From positions 3,720,001 through 3,784,000 of the forward strand of contig NZ_CP016442.1 of assembly GCF_001742165.1 (NCBI RefSeq): 64,000 nt of DNA, written 5' to 3'. The notes beneath the pieces were generated by a model. It was not told the DNA's origin. It worked only from the letters and a program-made list of their open reading frames with translations, and made no database searches. Every line of letters begins with the position of its first letter. Position 1 is the first letter of the stretch. Shown piece after piece: positions 12,851 to 21,938 of the stretch. The DNA is from Burkholderia stabilis (GTDB lineage: Bacteria; Pseudomonadota; Gammaproteobacteria; Burkholderiales; Burkholderiaceae). The position numbers were made by a program, and so were the translations under genes.

Positions 12851-14632
12851 TTGGAAACCCAGAACACTCTCCGCAAACCGATGGACGGCACCGGCACTTC
12901 GCCGGTCACGGTCCTCAAGCGCCTGTGGCCGTACATCCGGCCGCTGATCGGCATCGTGGTGCTCGCCGTCGTGACGATGGGCGTCGTCGCGGCCACCGAA
13001 GCCGGCATTCCGGCGCTGCTCAAACCGCTCCTCGATCACGGCTTCGGCGCGCATGGCAGCGACAGCGCGAAATGGTACGTGCCGATCGCGGTGATCGGTC
13101 TCGCGCTCGTGCGCGGCGTATCGCAGTACGCGTCGAATTACCTGCTCAACTACGTATCGAACCGCATCCTGCTGCAACTGCGGCTCGAGATGTTCCAGCG
13201 GATGCTCCACACCAGCGCGTCGTTCTTCCAGCGCGAAACCGCTAGCACGGTGATCAACGCGATCGTATTCGAGGTCAACCAGATCCTGTCGGTGCTGACG
13301 GGCGTGATGGTCACGCTCGTGCGCGATTCGCTGACGGTGGTGTTCCTGCTCGGCTACCTGTTCTATCTGAACTGGCGGCTCACGCTGATCGTCGCGGTGA
13401 TCCTGCCCGGCATCGGCTGGCTCGTCAGCAAGATCAACCGCCGCTTGCGCCGCCTGAACCGCGAGCACCAGACGCTGACCAACGAGCTGTCGTACATCGT
13501 CGAGGAGACGGTCGCCGGCTACAAGGTCGTCAAGGTGCACAACGGCGAAACGTACGAGATGGATCGCTTCACCGCGATGAGCAAGCGCCTGCGCGGCTAC
13601 GCGATGCGCATGACGATCTCGGGCGGCCTCGCGCAGCCGCTCACGCAGTTCCTCGCGTCGATCGCGCTCGCGGTCGTGATCACGATCGCGGTCGTGCAGT
13701 CGTCGAACGACCAGACGACGGTCGGCGGCTTCGTCGCGTTCGTCACCTCGATGCTGCTGGTGATCTCGCCGCTCAAGCACCTGATCGACGTCAACCAGCC
13801 GCTGCAGCGCGGGATGACGGCCGCCGAGCTGATCTTCGGGCTGATCGACGAGCCGGCCGAGCCGCAGGGCGGCGGTCGGCCGCTGGCGCACGCGCGCGGC
13901 GAGATCGAATTCCGCGGCGTGACGTTCGACTATGGCGCGGCCGAGCGGCCGACGCTCGACCGCATCTCGTTCAAGGTCGCGCCGGGCGAAATGATCGCGC
14001 TCGCAGGCCCGTCCGGCAGCGGCAAGACGACGCTCGTGAACCTGCTGCCGCGCTTCTTCGATCCGACGGGCGGCGCGATCCTGGTCGACGGCGTGCCGGT
14101 GTCCGACTACGACCTGCATGCACTGCGCAGCCAGATGGCGATGGTCAGCCAGGACGTCGTGCTGTTCAACGACACGATCGCCGCGAACGTCGCGTACGGG
14201 CAGACGCCCGACCGCGCGCGCGTGCAGGCCGCGCTCGAGGCCGCGAACCTCGCCGATGCGGTCGCCGCGATGCCCGACGGGCTCGACACGCTCGTCGGCG
14301 GCAACGGGATGCGGCTGTCCGGCGGCCAGCGCCAGCGGCTCGCGATCGCGCGTGCGATCTACAAGGACGCGCCGATCCTGATCCTCGACGAAGCGACGTC
14401 GGCGCTCGATTCGGAATCGGAGCGCCACGTGCAGGCTGCTCTCGAACGGCTGATGGAAGGCCGCACGACGCTCGTGATCGCGCACCGGCTGTCGACGATC
14501 GAGCGCGCGGACCGCATCCTCGTGCTGGAAGCCGGCAAGATCGTCGAAGAGGGCAGTCACGACGAACTGCTGCGCCACGGCGGCCTCTACGCGCACCTGC
14601 ACCGGATCCAGTACCAGCAGCAGGCGGCCTGA
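12851..14632 (+). CDS. msbA: Lipid A export ATP-binding/permease protein
   Basis: A 593-residue half-transporter that flips lipid A-core across the inner membrane as a homodimer. Six membrane segments fill residues about 25-310. The nucleotide-binding domain follows, with Walker [11 protein letters not shown], signature [14 protein letters not shown], Walker [13 protein letters not shown] and the switch His in VIAHRLST. The start is taken as TTG at 12851, because AAGAAGGA lies seven bases before it and no ATG or GTG is as well placed. Upstream in-frame codons would add a non-conserved segment. It is divergent from the waaE-GT2-waaL run, so core synthesis, flipping and ligation genes sit together. 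Confidence 0.95.
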   Translation: METQNTLRKPMDGTGTSPVTVLKRLWPYIRPLIGIVVLAVVTMGVVAATEAGIPALLKPLLDHGFGAHGSDSAKWYVPIAVIGLALVRGVSQYASNYLLNYVSNRILLQLRLEMFQRMLHTSASFFQRETASTVINAIVFEVNQILSVLTGVMVTLVRDSLTVVFLLGYLFYLNWRLTLIVAVILPGIGWLVSKINRRLRRLNREHQTLTNELSYIVEETVAGYKVVKVHNGETYEMDRFTAMSKRLRGYAMRMTISGGLAQPLTQFLASIALAVVITIAVVQSSNDQTTVGGFVAFVTSMLLVISPLKHLIDVNQPLQRGMTAAELIFGLIDEPAEPQGGGRPLAHARGEIEFRGVTFDYGAAERPTLDRISFKVAPGEMIALAGPSGSGKTTLVNLLPRFFDPTGGAILVDGVPVSDYDLHALRSQMAMVSQDVVLFNDTIAANVAYGQTPDRARVQAALEAANLADAVAAMPDGLDTLVGGNGMRLSGGQRQRLAIARAIYKDAPILILDEATSALDSESERHVQAALERLMEGRTTLVIAHRLSTIERADRILVLEAGKIVEEGSHDELLRHGGLYAHLHRIQYQQQAA

Positions 14633-14726
14633 CGGGCGGTCATGCGGCCGCGTGATGCCGTGTGCTAGTCTTCATCGGGTAGTTCGAGTGGTTTCGTTCG
14701 ACGTGACAACACGGAGGGAAAGCACG

Positions 14727-15107
14727 ATGAAGAAGATCCACGGGATGATGCTGGCCGCAGTGATCGCGGCGGGTTTCGCCGCGCCGGCAGCGATGGCGCA
14801 GGACCACGACAACCACAACGACCAGGGCGGCCACGGCATGCAGCGTGGCCACGGCCCGAAACACATGCCGCCCGGCCAGATGCGTCATGAGGACGACGTG
14901 CCGCCGCGCTGGGCCGACCAGCCGCGCCGCGAGTGGCACAAGGGCGACCGGCTTCCCCCCGAGTTCCGCGATCGTCAGTACGTGATCGACGACTGGCGCG
15001 GCTATCGCCTGAGCCCGCCGCCGCGTGGCTATCAATGGGTCGGCGTCGGCGGAGATCACCTGCTGGTGCAGATCGGTTCCGGTATCGTGCTGCGCATCGG
15101 CGACTGA
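14727..15107 (+). CDS. RcnB-family periplasmic protein
   Basis: A 126-residue secreted protein. A signal peptide (residues 1-24, cleavage after AMA) is followed by a His/Asp/Gly-rich stretch (DHDNHNDQGGHGMQRGHG), and then the RcnB domain (WHKGDRLPPEFRDRQYVIDDW, then PPPRGYQWVGVGGDHLLV). The E. coli relative RcnB tunes nickel and cobalt efflux from the periplasm. Here the His-rich segment suggests metal binding, but no rcnA-like exporter is adjacent, so a metal role is only inferred. ATG at 14727 with GGAGGGA nine bases upstream. Confidence 0.85.
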   Translation: MKKIHGMMLAAVIAAGFAAPAAMAQDHDNHNDQGGHGMQRGHGPKHMPPGQMRHEDDVPPRWADQPRREWHKGDRLPPEFRDRQYVIDDWRGYRLSPPPRGYQWVGVGGDHLLVQIGSGIVLRIGD

Positions 15108-15119
15108 CCTTGCCGATCA

Positions 15120-15155
15120 CCCGGCGCGTATCGCGATGCCGCGATGCGCGCCGGG
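15120..15155. terminator. 16-bp stem hairpin between convergent genes
   Basis: CCCGGCGCGTATCGCG (15120-15135) pairs with 15140-15155 (one wobble) across a 4-base loop, in the gap where the RcnB-like and FUSC genes converge. There is no T run, so it is probably a transcript-end stabiliser or a bidirectional stop rather than a classic terminator. Confidence 0.5.
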
Positions 15156-15163
15156 CAGCCACG

Positions 15164-15730
15164 TCATTTTGCTTCGGCGCGCCGGAACCAGCGCCGCTCG
15201 ATTTTCGACATCACCCAGCACACGCCCAGCGCGCACACGGTGCCGAGCGCCACTTCACCCAGCCGCATCAGCGGAATGTCCCACAGCGGACCGTTGCCCG
15301 GAAACAGCAGCACGATCGTCGCGGTCACGCCGCCGAGCCGTGCCGCGCTGCCGACGTTCAGGCACCAGCAGAAGACGATCGTGAGCGCGACCGCGAGCGC
15401 ATAGGCGACGAGGCGATCGCCGCCGAGCGCAGCGCCCGCGAAGCCGAGCACGCCGCCGATCATCGCGCCGATGAACTGGTCGCGCGACAGCGACATCGTG
15501 TCCGAGTAGTTGTGCTGCGTGACGGCGATTGCAGTGACCGCCGCCCACACGGCCTGCTCGGTGTGCAGCGCGCGGCCGATCGTGAAGGCGAGGCACGCGC
15601 CGCAGACGGCCTGGAGGGCCATCAGCACGCCTTGCGTGAGCCGCTCGCCGAAGGTCAGCCCCTTGAACAGATCGAAGATCGACTGCTGGATCTGCTGGCG
15701 GGCTTCGTTGAGTGTCCTGATCGTATCCAT
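15164..15730 (-). CDS. FUSC-family inner-membrane protein (half-size)
   Basis: A 188-residue membrane protein matching the N-terminal membrane module of FUSC/aromatic acid exporter proteins: about five to six hydrophobic segments after a short amphipathic N-terminus. Motifs include QAVWAAVTAIAVTQHNY and FIGAMIGGVLGFAGAALGGDRLVAYALA. Full-length AaeB-like exporters are about 650 residues with two such modules and cytoplasmic domains. This one has a single module and would need to oligomerise. The substrate is unknown. ATG at 15730; the gene is leftward, 45 bases downstream of the MFS gene. Confidence 0.82.
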   Translation of the reverse strand: MDTIRTLNEARQQIQQSIFDLFKGLTFGERLTQGVLMALQAVCGACLAFTIGRALHTEQAVWAAVTAIAVTQHNYSDTMSLSRDQFIGAMIGGVLGFAGAALGGDRLVAYALAVALTIVFCWCLNVGSAARLGGVTATIVLLFPGNGPLWDIPLMRLGEVALGTVCALGVCWVMSKIERRWFRRAEAK

Positions 15731-15775
15731 CGTGAATCGGCCAAGTAGCTAGCGTATGACGGCGGTGTGCCGCCC

Positions 15776-17044
15776 TCAGTGCGCCTGTCCGGGTGATGCG
15801 GCGGCCGGTTCGTCGGCCGCTGCGTCGCCGTTTTCGACGCGTGTTTCGGGCATCACGAGCCAGACCAGCAGCACCGCGAGCGCACCTGCGCCGGCGAGCC
15901 CGAAGAAGCTGACCGCATTGCCGAAGTGATCGGCGACGTAGCCGGCCGCGGCCGTGCTGAGCGTCGCGCCGATCCCGGCCGCGAGCCCGAAGAGCCCGAT
16001 ACACAGGTTATAGCGGCCCTTGCCGCCCGCGACGTCGGCCGCGATCAGCGGCAGCATCACGCCGAACACGGCCGCGCTGATGCCGTCGAGCATCTGCACG
16101 GGCACGAGCAGGTACGGGCTGCTCACGCCGGCGAACAGCAGCGCGCGTATCGGCAGCGCGGAGAAGCCGAGCAGCAGGATCGGCCGGCGCCCCCAGCGTT
16201 GCGCGGAGCGGCCGACCCACGGCGACAGCATCGCGACGATCGCCTGCGGCACGATGATGCACGCGGCGATCACGAGCTGCACGTTCTCGCCCATCCCGGC
16301 CGTGACTTCGCCGGCCGCGAGGTTGAGCATCGCCGCGTTCGACAGGTGGAACAGCACCACGCACGCCGCGAAGATCAGCATCCGGCGATCGCGCAGCAGC
16401 TCGAACAGCGTTTCGCGTTCGCCGGCTTCGTCATGGTCGCCGTGTTCGTCGGGCTTCGACGACTGCGGGATCACCTCGTGCGTCGGCTGGATCATCGCGA
16501 GCGCGAACAGCGCGGGCAGCGCCAGCACGGCGGTCAGCCAGAACACCGCGCGCGCGGAGAAGTATTCGCCGGTGAGCCCCATCAGGCCCGCCGCGACCGC
16601 GCTGCCGATCGACGCCCAGCGCGCGTTGCGGCCGAGCCGGTCGCCGAGGTCGGCTCGGCCGACCAGCGAGAACGAGATCGCGGCCATGGCCGGCACGAGC
16701 ATGCAGCTCGCGAACCCGTGGAAGACTTCCGCGGCGATCACCGGCACGATCGTCGGGCTTGACGCGAGCAGCACCGCGGACAGGATGATGGCCACGATCG
16801 CCCACGCGGCCGCGCCTTTCTTGTTCTTCAGCGCATCGACGGCCGCGCCGCCCGGCACCTGGCTGACCATCGCGCTGATCGTGCCGATCGACAGCACCAT
16901 GCCGATCTCGCCCTGCGTCCACTTGTGCGACGCGAGGTAGGACGCGATGAACGGACCGAACCCGGTTTGAACGTTTGCAACGAAGAAGTTGAGCCAGTCG
17001 AGGGAGCGCAGACTGCGAACGCTGACGGAATGCTTGATCGTCAT
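15776..17044 (-). CDS. MFS transporter
   Basis: A 422-residue major facilitator with twelve predicted membrane segments. The first half opens DWLNFFVANVQTGFGPFIASYL and contains the loop DLGDRLGRNARWASIGS. A central cytoplasmic loop is charged (PQSSKPDEHGDHDEAGERE). The start at 17044 forms an ATGA overlap with the stop of the PRC-barrel lipoprotein gene, so the two are translationally coupled. The frame stays open upstream, but there it lies inside the lipoprotein gene and has no transporter character. The substrate is unknown. Confidence 0.9.
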   Translation of the reverse strand: MTIKHSVSVRSLRSLDWLNFFVANVQTGFGPFIASYLASHKWTQGEIGMVLSIGTISAMVSQVPGGAAVDALKNKKGAAAWAIVAIILSAVLLASSPTIVPVIAAEVFHGFASCMLVPAMAAISFSLVGRADLGDRLGRNARWASIGSAVAAGLMGLTGEYFSARAVFWLTAVLALPALFALAMIQPTHEVIPQSSKPDEHGDHDEAGERETLFELLRDRRMLIFAACVVLFHLSNAAMLNLAAGEVTAGMGENVQLVIAACIIVPQAIVAMLSPWVGRSAQRWGRRPILLLGFSALPIRALLFAGVSSPYLLVPVQMLDGISAAVFGVMLPLIAADVAGGKGRYNLCIGLFGLAAGIGATLSTAAAGYVADHFGNAVSFFGLAGAGALAVLLVWLVMPETRVENGDAAADEPAAASPGQAH

Positions 17045-18006
17045 CGGGCGGCACTCGCAGACGAAGCCGGCACGGGGGCGGCGAGGGGCGGCGAGACCAC
17101 GACGATCGGCTTGTCGGCCAGGTACGGCGGCGACGCCTTGATCTGCGCGTCGTTCAGGTCGAGCTGCGGATGCAACGCCTTGTCGCGCGTGACGAAGCGC
17201 AGCGCGCCCCAGCTCGCGGCGATCGAGCGGCGCTCGGTATTCACGAGCCCGCCGAGGTCGAGCACGACGGCCTGCGGCTGGGCGCCGCGGTCGATCAGCA
17301 CGTCGACGACGCGGCCGATCTTCGTGCCGTTCGGGCGCTCGACGTCGCTGTCGAGCATCGGCAGCCGCGTCGCGGGCGAGGCCGCGGCCGACCCCGACAG
17401 CGGCACCGCCTTCGGCCGTGCGGCCGGCGGCAGGTCGCCCGACGGCACGTCGAGCACGATCGGCTCCTGTTTGCCGCCCGGCGTGAAGCGGAACACGCTC
17501 CACGGGAAGATGACCTTGCGGTCGCCGACGCCCATGAAGCCCTGCAGGTTGACGATCATCTCGCGCGGCTTGCCGGTCGCGTCGACGACCATGTCGACCG
17601 AGCGGCCGATCACCTTGCCGTTGCGGCGCGCGACTTCACTGTCGAGCAGCGCATGGATCTGGGTGCGGTCCATCGGGCGCGTCGCGACGAGCGGTGCGGG
17701 CGGCGGAGGCGGCGGTGTCGGCGATTCGGGGCGCTGCACGGACTTCGGCCGCGTCACCTCGCGGTGCGGCTTCTTCGGCGCTTCCGGTTCTTCCGGCCGC
17801 ACCGGCGGCGGAACGGGCGGCATCGTCAGCGGCTCGCCGGCCGTCTCCTCGACGGGCTCGACGAGCGCCTCGCTGATCGGCGCGGGCGGGTTCTGGACCG
17901 GCAGCAGCCCGCAGCCGGACAGCAGCGCGGCGGCGGCGAGAAACAGGAAGACCGTCGAGGACGGAAACGACTTGCGGGATGCGGGAAACGGAAGTCCGCC
18001 GCTCAT
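17041..18006 (-). CDS. Lipoprotein with two PRC-barrel domains
   Basis: A protein of about 321 residues. A signal peptide ends in the lipobox LLSGC, a long Pro/Glu-rich linker follows, and then come two PRC-barrel repeats: GKVIGRSVDMVVDATGKP with VIFPWSVFRF, and GTKIGRVVDVLIDRGAQP with SWGALRF. PRC barrels usually mediate protein or RNA contacts in the cytoplasm, so a lipid-anchored tandem pair is unusual. The start is ATG at 18006 or 18012 (MSMSGG), both compatible with the signal peptide. The stop overlaps the MFS start (ATGA). The function is unknown; it may assist the transporter. Confidence 0.86.
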   Translation of the reverse strand: MSGGLPFPASRKSFPSSTVFLFLAAAALLSGCGLLPVQNPPAPISEALVEPVEETAGEPLTMPPVPPPVRPEEPEAPKKPHREVTRPKSVQRPESPTPPPPPPAPLVATRPMDRTQIHALLDSEVARRNGKVIGRSVDMVVDATGKPREMIVNLQGFMGVGDRKVIFPWSVFRFTPGGKQEPIVLDVPSGDLPPAARPKAVPLSGSAAASPATRLPMLDSDVERPNGTKIGRVVDVLIDRGAQPQAVVLDLGGLVNTERRSIAASWGALRFVTRDKALHPQLDLNDAQIKASPPYLADKPIVVVSPPLAAPVPASSASAAR

Positions 18007-18251
18007 TGACACTCACTCCATGGGTCGGGGGCGGCCCGAGGGCACGCGGCTGGCGATGGATGGCGGGTGCGGGCGGCGCACCACGCGAGGTGAGAGTTTA
18101 ACGTGTCTTGCTTTCAGGACCGATTTCGATGGCCGTTTGGAGGCGAACTGTCGGTAAAAGGAAGGGATCGGGGAAGGGCGGGCGATGCGGGATGCCGGGC
18201 AAGGCTGCGGCGCCCGATCGTCGGCGACGATGCGGGCGCCGCGCCTGCCGT

Positions 18252-19520
18252 TTATTTGACCAGCGCGCCGAGCGTCGTCGTGACGGGCGCGAGCAAGCCA
18301 CCGCCGGTCTTCGAGATCGCGCCGCTGCCGCTGCCGCTGCCGCCCGTCAGCCCCGCAACGGGCGAGCCGCCGGCCGCGCCTGACACGGCCCCCGTTACGG
18401 CGCCGACCGCCGACGTGAGCGCACCCGCCGGGTTGCTACCGCCGGTCGCGCTGCCGAGTGCGGCTGGCGACAGGAGCCCCGTGACCGGCGCGAGCGGATT
18501 CGTCGCGGCGCCACCGCCGCCGAGCAGCGTCGTGCCGGCGGTGGCCACCGTGTTGCCGGTTGCCGTCACGACGTTGCCGACGCCGGTCGTCACCGGGTTG
18601 CCGCCGGCCTTCGTGATCGTCGTGCCGGCGTTCGCGACACCGTTGCCGACCGTCGTCACGAGATTCGTGAGCGGCGCGCCGAGTGGCGTGCTCGACGCAA
18701 CGGTCTGCGTGACCGACCCGAGAGTCGACGTGATCGGCGTGATCGCCGAGCTGGCGGCGCCGGTGATCTGCGCGACGGGGCCGGTCGACAACTGCGTGCC
18801 GAGCGTCGCGCCGCCGCCGGCGATCGTATTGCCGAGCATCGTGATCGCACCGCCGACGGGCGACGTGACCGGCGCGAGCGGCGCCAGTGCCGAACCGCTT
18901 GCGCCGAGACTCGACACGACGCCGCCTGTCGCGGCGACCGCGTTGCCGAGGTTCGTGACCACGCCGCCGGAGCTCGCGACCGTCGTGCCGACCGGATTCG
19001 ACGATGCGCCGAGCTGGCCGAGTCCCGACCCGAGGCCGTTGCCGAGCGTGGTCACGGCGGCGCCGGCGTCCTGCGCGACGGTGCCGAGCCCCTGCGTGGT
19101 CGCCGCGTTCGTGCCGGGCAGCGACTGGCCCGCGATCGTCGTACCGACGCCTGACACGGCGCCGCCGCCGGCCGTCACGATGTTGCTCGACGCATCGATC
19201 GTCTGGCCGAGCGCATTCGCCGACGTGCCGCTGCCGGCCGTGCCGGTCCCTGAGGAGCCGGTTCCCGAGCTGCCGCCGGCGCCGCCGCTCGTGCTGCCGA
19301 CGGTCGAGCCGTTCCCCGACCCGCTGCCTGATCCGCTACCTGAGCCGTTGCCCGTGCCGCCGGTCGTGGCCGTCGTGTCGCCCGATCCGGAGCCGCCGCC
19401 GCCGGTGCCCTGGCTCAGCGAGCCTGAACCGCCACACGCGGACAGCGACATCAGCACGGCGATACCGGCCGCGATCGTAATCATTCGGAATCCTGCTTGA
19501 TGGGTGGTCGGCTTGGTCAT
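18252..19520 (-). CDS. Low-complexity Gly/Ser/Thr-rich lipoprotein
   Basis: A 422-residue predicted lipoprotein. A signal segment ends in the lipobox LMSLSAC (Cys near residue 29). It is followed by a Gly/Ser-rich linker (about residues 30-95) and then about 300 residues of degenerate repeats built from short hydrophobic and Gly/Ala/Thr words such as TTLGNGLGSGL, VVTNLGNAVAATGG and TNLVTTVGNGVANAGTT. Similar Burkholderia proteins are commonly labelled collagen-like, but no strict Gly-X-Y register is visible here. ATG at 19520 with GAGGA upstream. The signal peptide and ribosome site settle the strand, because a long antisense frame also exists. Probably surface-exposed; function unknown. Confidence 0.82.
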   Translation of the reverse strand: MTKPTTHQAGFRMITIAAGIAVLMSLSACGGSGSLSQGTGGGGSGSGDTTATTGGTGNGSGSGSGSGSGNGSTVGSTSGGAGGSSGTGSSGTGTAGSGTSANALGQTIDASSNIVTAGGGAVSGVGTTIAGQSLPGTNAATTQGLGTVAQDAGAAVTTLGNGLGSGLGQLGASSNPVGTTVASSGGVVTNLGNAVAATGGVVSSLGASGSALAPLAPVTSPVGGAITMLGNTIAGGGATLGTQLSTGPVAQITGAASSAITPITSTLGSVTQTVASSTPLGAPLTNLVTTVGNGVANAGTTITKAGGNPVTTGVGNVVTATGNTVATAGTTLLGGGGAATNPLAPVTGLLSPAALGSATGGSNPAGALTSAVGAVTGAVSGAAGGSPVAGLTGGSGSGSGAISKTGGGLLAPVTTTLGALVK

Positions 19521-19998
19521 GTCGTCCTCGTCTCGATTGAAGGTTGGGTCAGGCGGCCTTCGCGTGCGCCGATGTGTCGTCGCTACGATGGGGAAGCGGC
19601 TGGCGCATCGATTGTTGTCTCCCTGATTGGCCTGTCGCCGTGTCGCGTTTTCGCCCGTACGGGAATCCGGAACACCTGTCGGGAGAGCGGCTCGCATTCT
19701 TTCGTCTTGCTTGCCGATCGCACCGGAAAACGCCGGATTCCTGGCGATCAGAGTAGGTCCGCCGGTGCGAGCCGTCTTTTAATGATCGTTAAATTGAAGT
19801 AAGCGTCCGATTCACTGCCGAAATCGGGGTAATCACGGTCGACACGGCACGATCGGTGTGAGTTGCTGCCGGTGACGCAGGGGGGCGGGAGACGGGGGAG
19901 GACGGGGCGGAGGGGGGCGGGGCACGCAGGCACCGCGCCTGGCCCGCCTTTACGGCGGTCAGGCGCGGGCGTTGCCCGATGCAGGGAGAACCGGAAGG
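19521..19998. other. Gene-free 478-bp gap
   Basis: No supported gene is seen. The right end (from about 19935) holds a strong hairpin downstream of yggL. The part around 19780-19800 is AT-rich (TTTTAATGATCGTTAAATT) and is the likeliest place for a promoter of the leftward lipoprotein gene. Confidence 0.6.
19933..19968 (-). terminator. Hairpin downstream of yggL
   Basis: CCGCGCCTG (19933-19941) pairs with CAGGCGCGG (19960-19968), with an inner CCGCC/GGCGG stem and a TTTA-region loop. It lies 30 bases after the yggL stop. There is no T run on the minus strand. Confidence 0.55.
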
Positions 19999-20334
19999 TC
20001 AGGCGTCCGGATACCACGCGTCGGTGAATTCGCTGACCTGAACGTTGGTCAGTTCGGAGCGTGCGGCGAGCCATCCGCGGACGAGCTCGCGATCGGCGTC
20101 GGTCGTCGTGCCGCGCGGCGCGCCGGAGATCACGTAGGCGCCGATGCCTTCGTCCGCGGACGCGACGGTCAGCAGGCCGTTCGCTTCGACGAAGTCGATG
20201 AACGCGTCGATCAGCTGGCCGCGTTCGAGGTCGGTCAGCTCGTTGCGGTAATGCGCGGTCGCGTTGAACGCGAGTTCCTGGAATTCGCCGATGTGGAGTT
20301 TCTTGCGCTGGCGGCGGTTGTGGCCTTGGCTCAT
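19999..20334 (-). CDS. yggL: YggL-family 50S ribosome-binding protein
   Basis: A 111-residue protein of the YggL/DUF469 family. A basic N-terminus (GHNRRQRKKLHIGEFQELAF) is followed by the family core GQLIDAFIDFVEANGL and a C-terminus ending FTDAWYPDA. The E. coli homologue associates with the large ribosomal subunit; its biochemical role is not established. ATG at 20334. It is downstream of rng and separated from it by about 125 bases, so it may be a late gene of the same leftward run. Confidence 0.85.
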   Translation of the reverse strand: MSQGHNRRQRKKLHIGEFQELAFNATAHYRNELTDLERGQLIDAFIDFVEANGLLTVASADEGIGAYVISGAPRGTTTDADRELVRGWLAARSELTNVQVSEFTDAWYPDA

Positions 20335-20460
20335 GGTGGGTGATGAATACGAAAAGGGTCAGTGAAAGGGCGGCGGCGGGCGTTGGCGCACGATGCGCGG
20401 GCGGCCCGGGCGCCGCGTCGGGGCGCCGCACGGCGAGGCCGGCGGCGGTTGGGCGGAACG

Positions 20461-21930
20461 TTACATCAGCACGATATCGTACTGCTCCTGGCTCAGATTC
20501 GATTCGACCTGCAGCGACACCGGCTTGCCGATGAAGTCGATCAGCATCGCGAGATGCTGCGACTCCTCGTCGAGGAACAGGTCGATCACCTGCTGCGCGG
20601 CGATCACACGGAATTCACGCGGGTTGAACTGGCGCGATTCGCGCAGGATCTCGCGCAGGACGTCGTAGCACACGGTGCGCGACGTCTTCACCTGGCCCTT
20701 GCCCTGGCAGGTCGGGCAGGGCTCGCAGAGCACGTGTGCGAGCGATTCGCGCGTGCGCTTGCGCGTCATCTCGACGAGCCCGAGCTGCGAGAAGCCGTTG
20801 ACCGTCACGCGCGTGCGGTCGCGCGACAGCGCCTTCTTCAGCTCGGACAGCACCGCGTCGCGATGCTCGGCGTTCTCCATGTCGATGAAGTCGATAATGA
20901 TGATCCCGCCGAGATTGCGCAGACGCAGCTGCCGCGCGATCGTGTGCGCGGCCTCGAGGTTGGTCTTGAAGATCGTATCGTCGAAGTTGCGCGCGCCGAC
21001 GTAACCGCCGGTGTTCACGTCGATCGTCGTCATCGCCTCGGTCTGGTCGATCATCAGGTAGCCGCCCGACTTCAGGTCGACGCGGCGCGACAGCGCGCGC
21101 TGGATCTCCGTCTCGATGTTGTACAGGTCGAACAGCGGCCGCTCGCCCGTGTAGTGATGCAGCTTCGGGCTCACGGCCGGCGTGAACTCGGACGCGAATT
21201 CCGACAGGCGCTGGTACGTCTCGCGCGAATCGACCTGGATGCGCGTCGTGTCGTCGTTCGCGAAATCGCGCAGCACGCGCTGCGCGAGATCCAGATCCTG
21301 GTACAGCAGGCTCGTCGCGGGCAGCCGCTGCGCCTGCGCGACGATCGTCGCCCACGTCTTGCGCAGGTACGTGACGTCGCCGGCCAGCTCGTCGGAGGTC
21401 GCATCCTCGGCGATCGTGCGCACGATGTAGCCGCCTTTCTCGTCCGGCGGGATCACGGCCGTCAGGCGCGCACGCACGGCCTCACGCTCGGCCTCGCTCT
21501 CGATCTTCTGCGAGATGCCGATGTGCGGCTCCTGCGGCAGGTACACGAGCGTGCGGCCCGCGATGCTGACCTGCGTGGACAGCCGCGCGCCCTTCGTGCC
21601 GATCGGATCCTTGATCACCTGGACCATCAGCGTCTGGCCTTCGAACACGGTCTTCTCGATCGGCTGGTGCGGCGTGTTCGACTGCGGCTCGCCCGCGAGG
21701 CGCGGTTGCCAGATGTCGGCGACGTGCAGGAATGCTGCACGTTCGAGGCCGATGTCGATGAACGCCGATTGCATGCCCGGCAGCACGCGTACGACCTTGC
21801 CGAGATAGATGTTGCCGACCCGCCCGCGCGACAGCGTGCGCTCGACGTGAAGCTCCTGCACCGAGCCTTGCTGGACGAGTGCGACCCGCGTTTCCTGCGG
21901 CGTGAGGTTGATCAGGATTTCTTCGTTCAT
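20461..21930 (-). CDS. rng: Ribonuclease G
   Basis: A 489-residue endoribonuclease that processes the 5' end of 16S rRNA and cleaves AU-rich single-stranded RNA. The N-terminal S1 domain starts after MNEEILINLTPQETRVAL and includes GNIYLGKVVRVLPGMQSAFIDIG. The catalytic DNase I-like core has VNTGGYVG and GGIIIIDFIDM (metal-binding Asp). The QLGLVEMTRKRTRESL motif is followed by the zinc link CEPCPTC. It lacks the long C-terminal scaffold of RNase E. The length matches E. coli RNase G. ATG at 21930, eight bases after the maf stop, so it is the last gene of the hemF-to-rng run. Confidence 0.96.
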   Translation of the reverse strand: MNEEILINLTPQETRVALVQQGSVQELHVERTLSRGRVGNIYLGKVVRVLPGMQSAFIDIGLERAAFLHVADIWQPRLAGEPQSNTPHQPIEKTVFEGQTLMVQVIKDPIGTKGARLSTQVSIAGRTLVYLPQEPHIGISQKIESEAEREAVRARLTAVIPPDEKGGYIVRTIAEDATSDELAGDVTYLRKTWATIVAQAQRLPATSLLYQDLDLAQRVLRDFANDDTTRIQVDSRETYQRLSEFASEFTPAVSPKLHHYTGERPLFDLYNIETEIQRALSRRVDLKSGGYLMIDQTEAMTTIDVNTGGYVGARNFDDTIFKTNLEAAHTIARQLRLRNLGGIIIIDFIDMENAEHRDAVLSELKKALSRDRTRVTVNGFSQLGLVEMTRKRTRESLAHVLCEPCPTCQGKGQVKTSRTVCYDVLREILRESRQFNPREFRVIAAQQVIDLFLDEESQHLAMLIDFIGKPVSLQVESNLSQEQYDIVLM

Positions 21931-21938
21931 GGTGGGAT

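Noticed and set aside
15776..17503. A 575-residue MFS protein starting at 17503
   Set aside because: The first 153 residues are an Arg/Ala-rich shadow of the PRC-barrel gene. The transporter begins at 17044.
18103..19500. A 465-residue Pro/Val/Ala-rich frame on the plus strand
   Set aside because: It is the complement of the lipoprotein gene. Only the minus frame has a ribosome site, a signal peptide and a lipobox.
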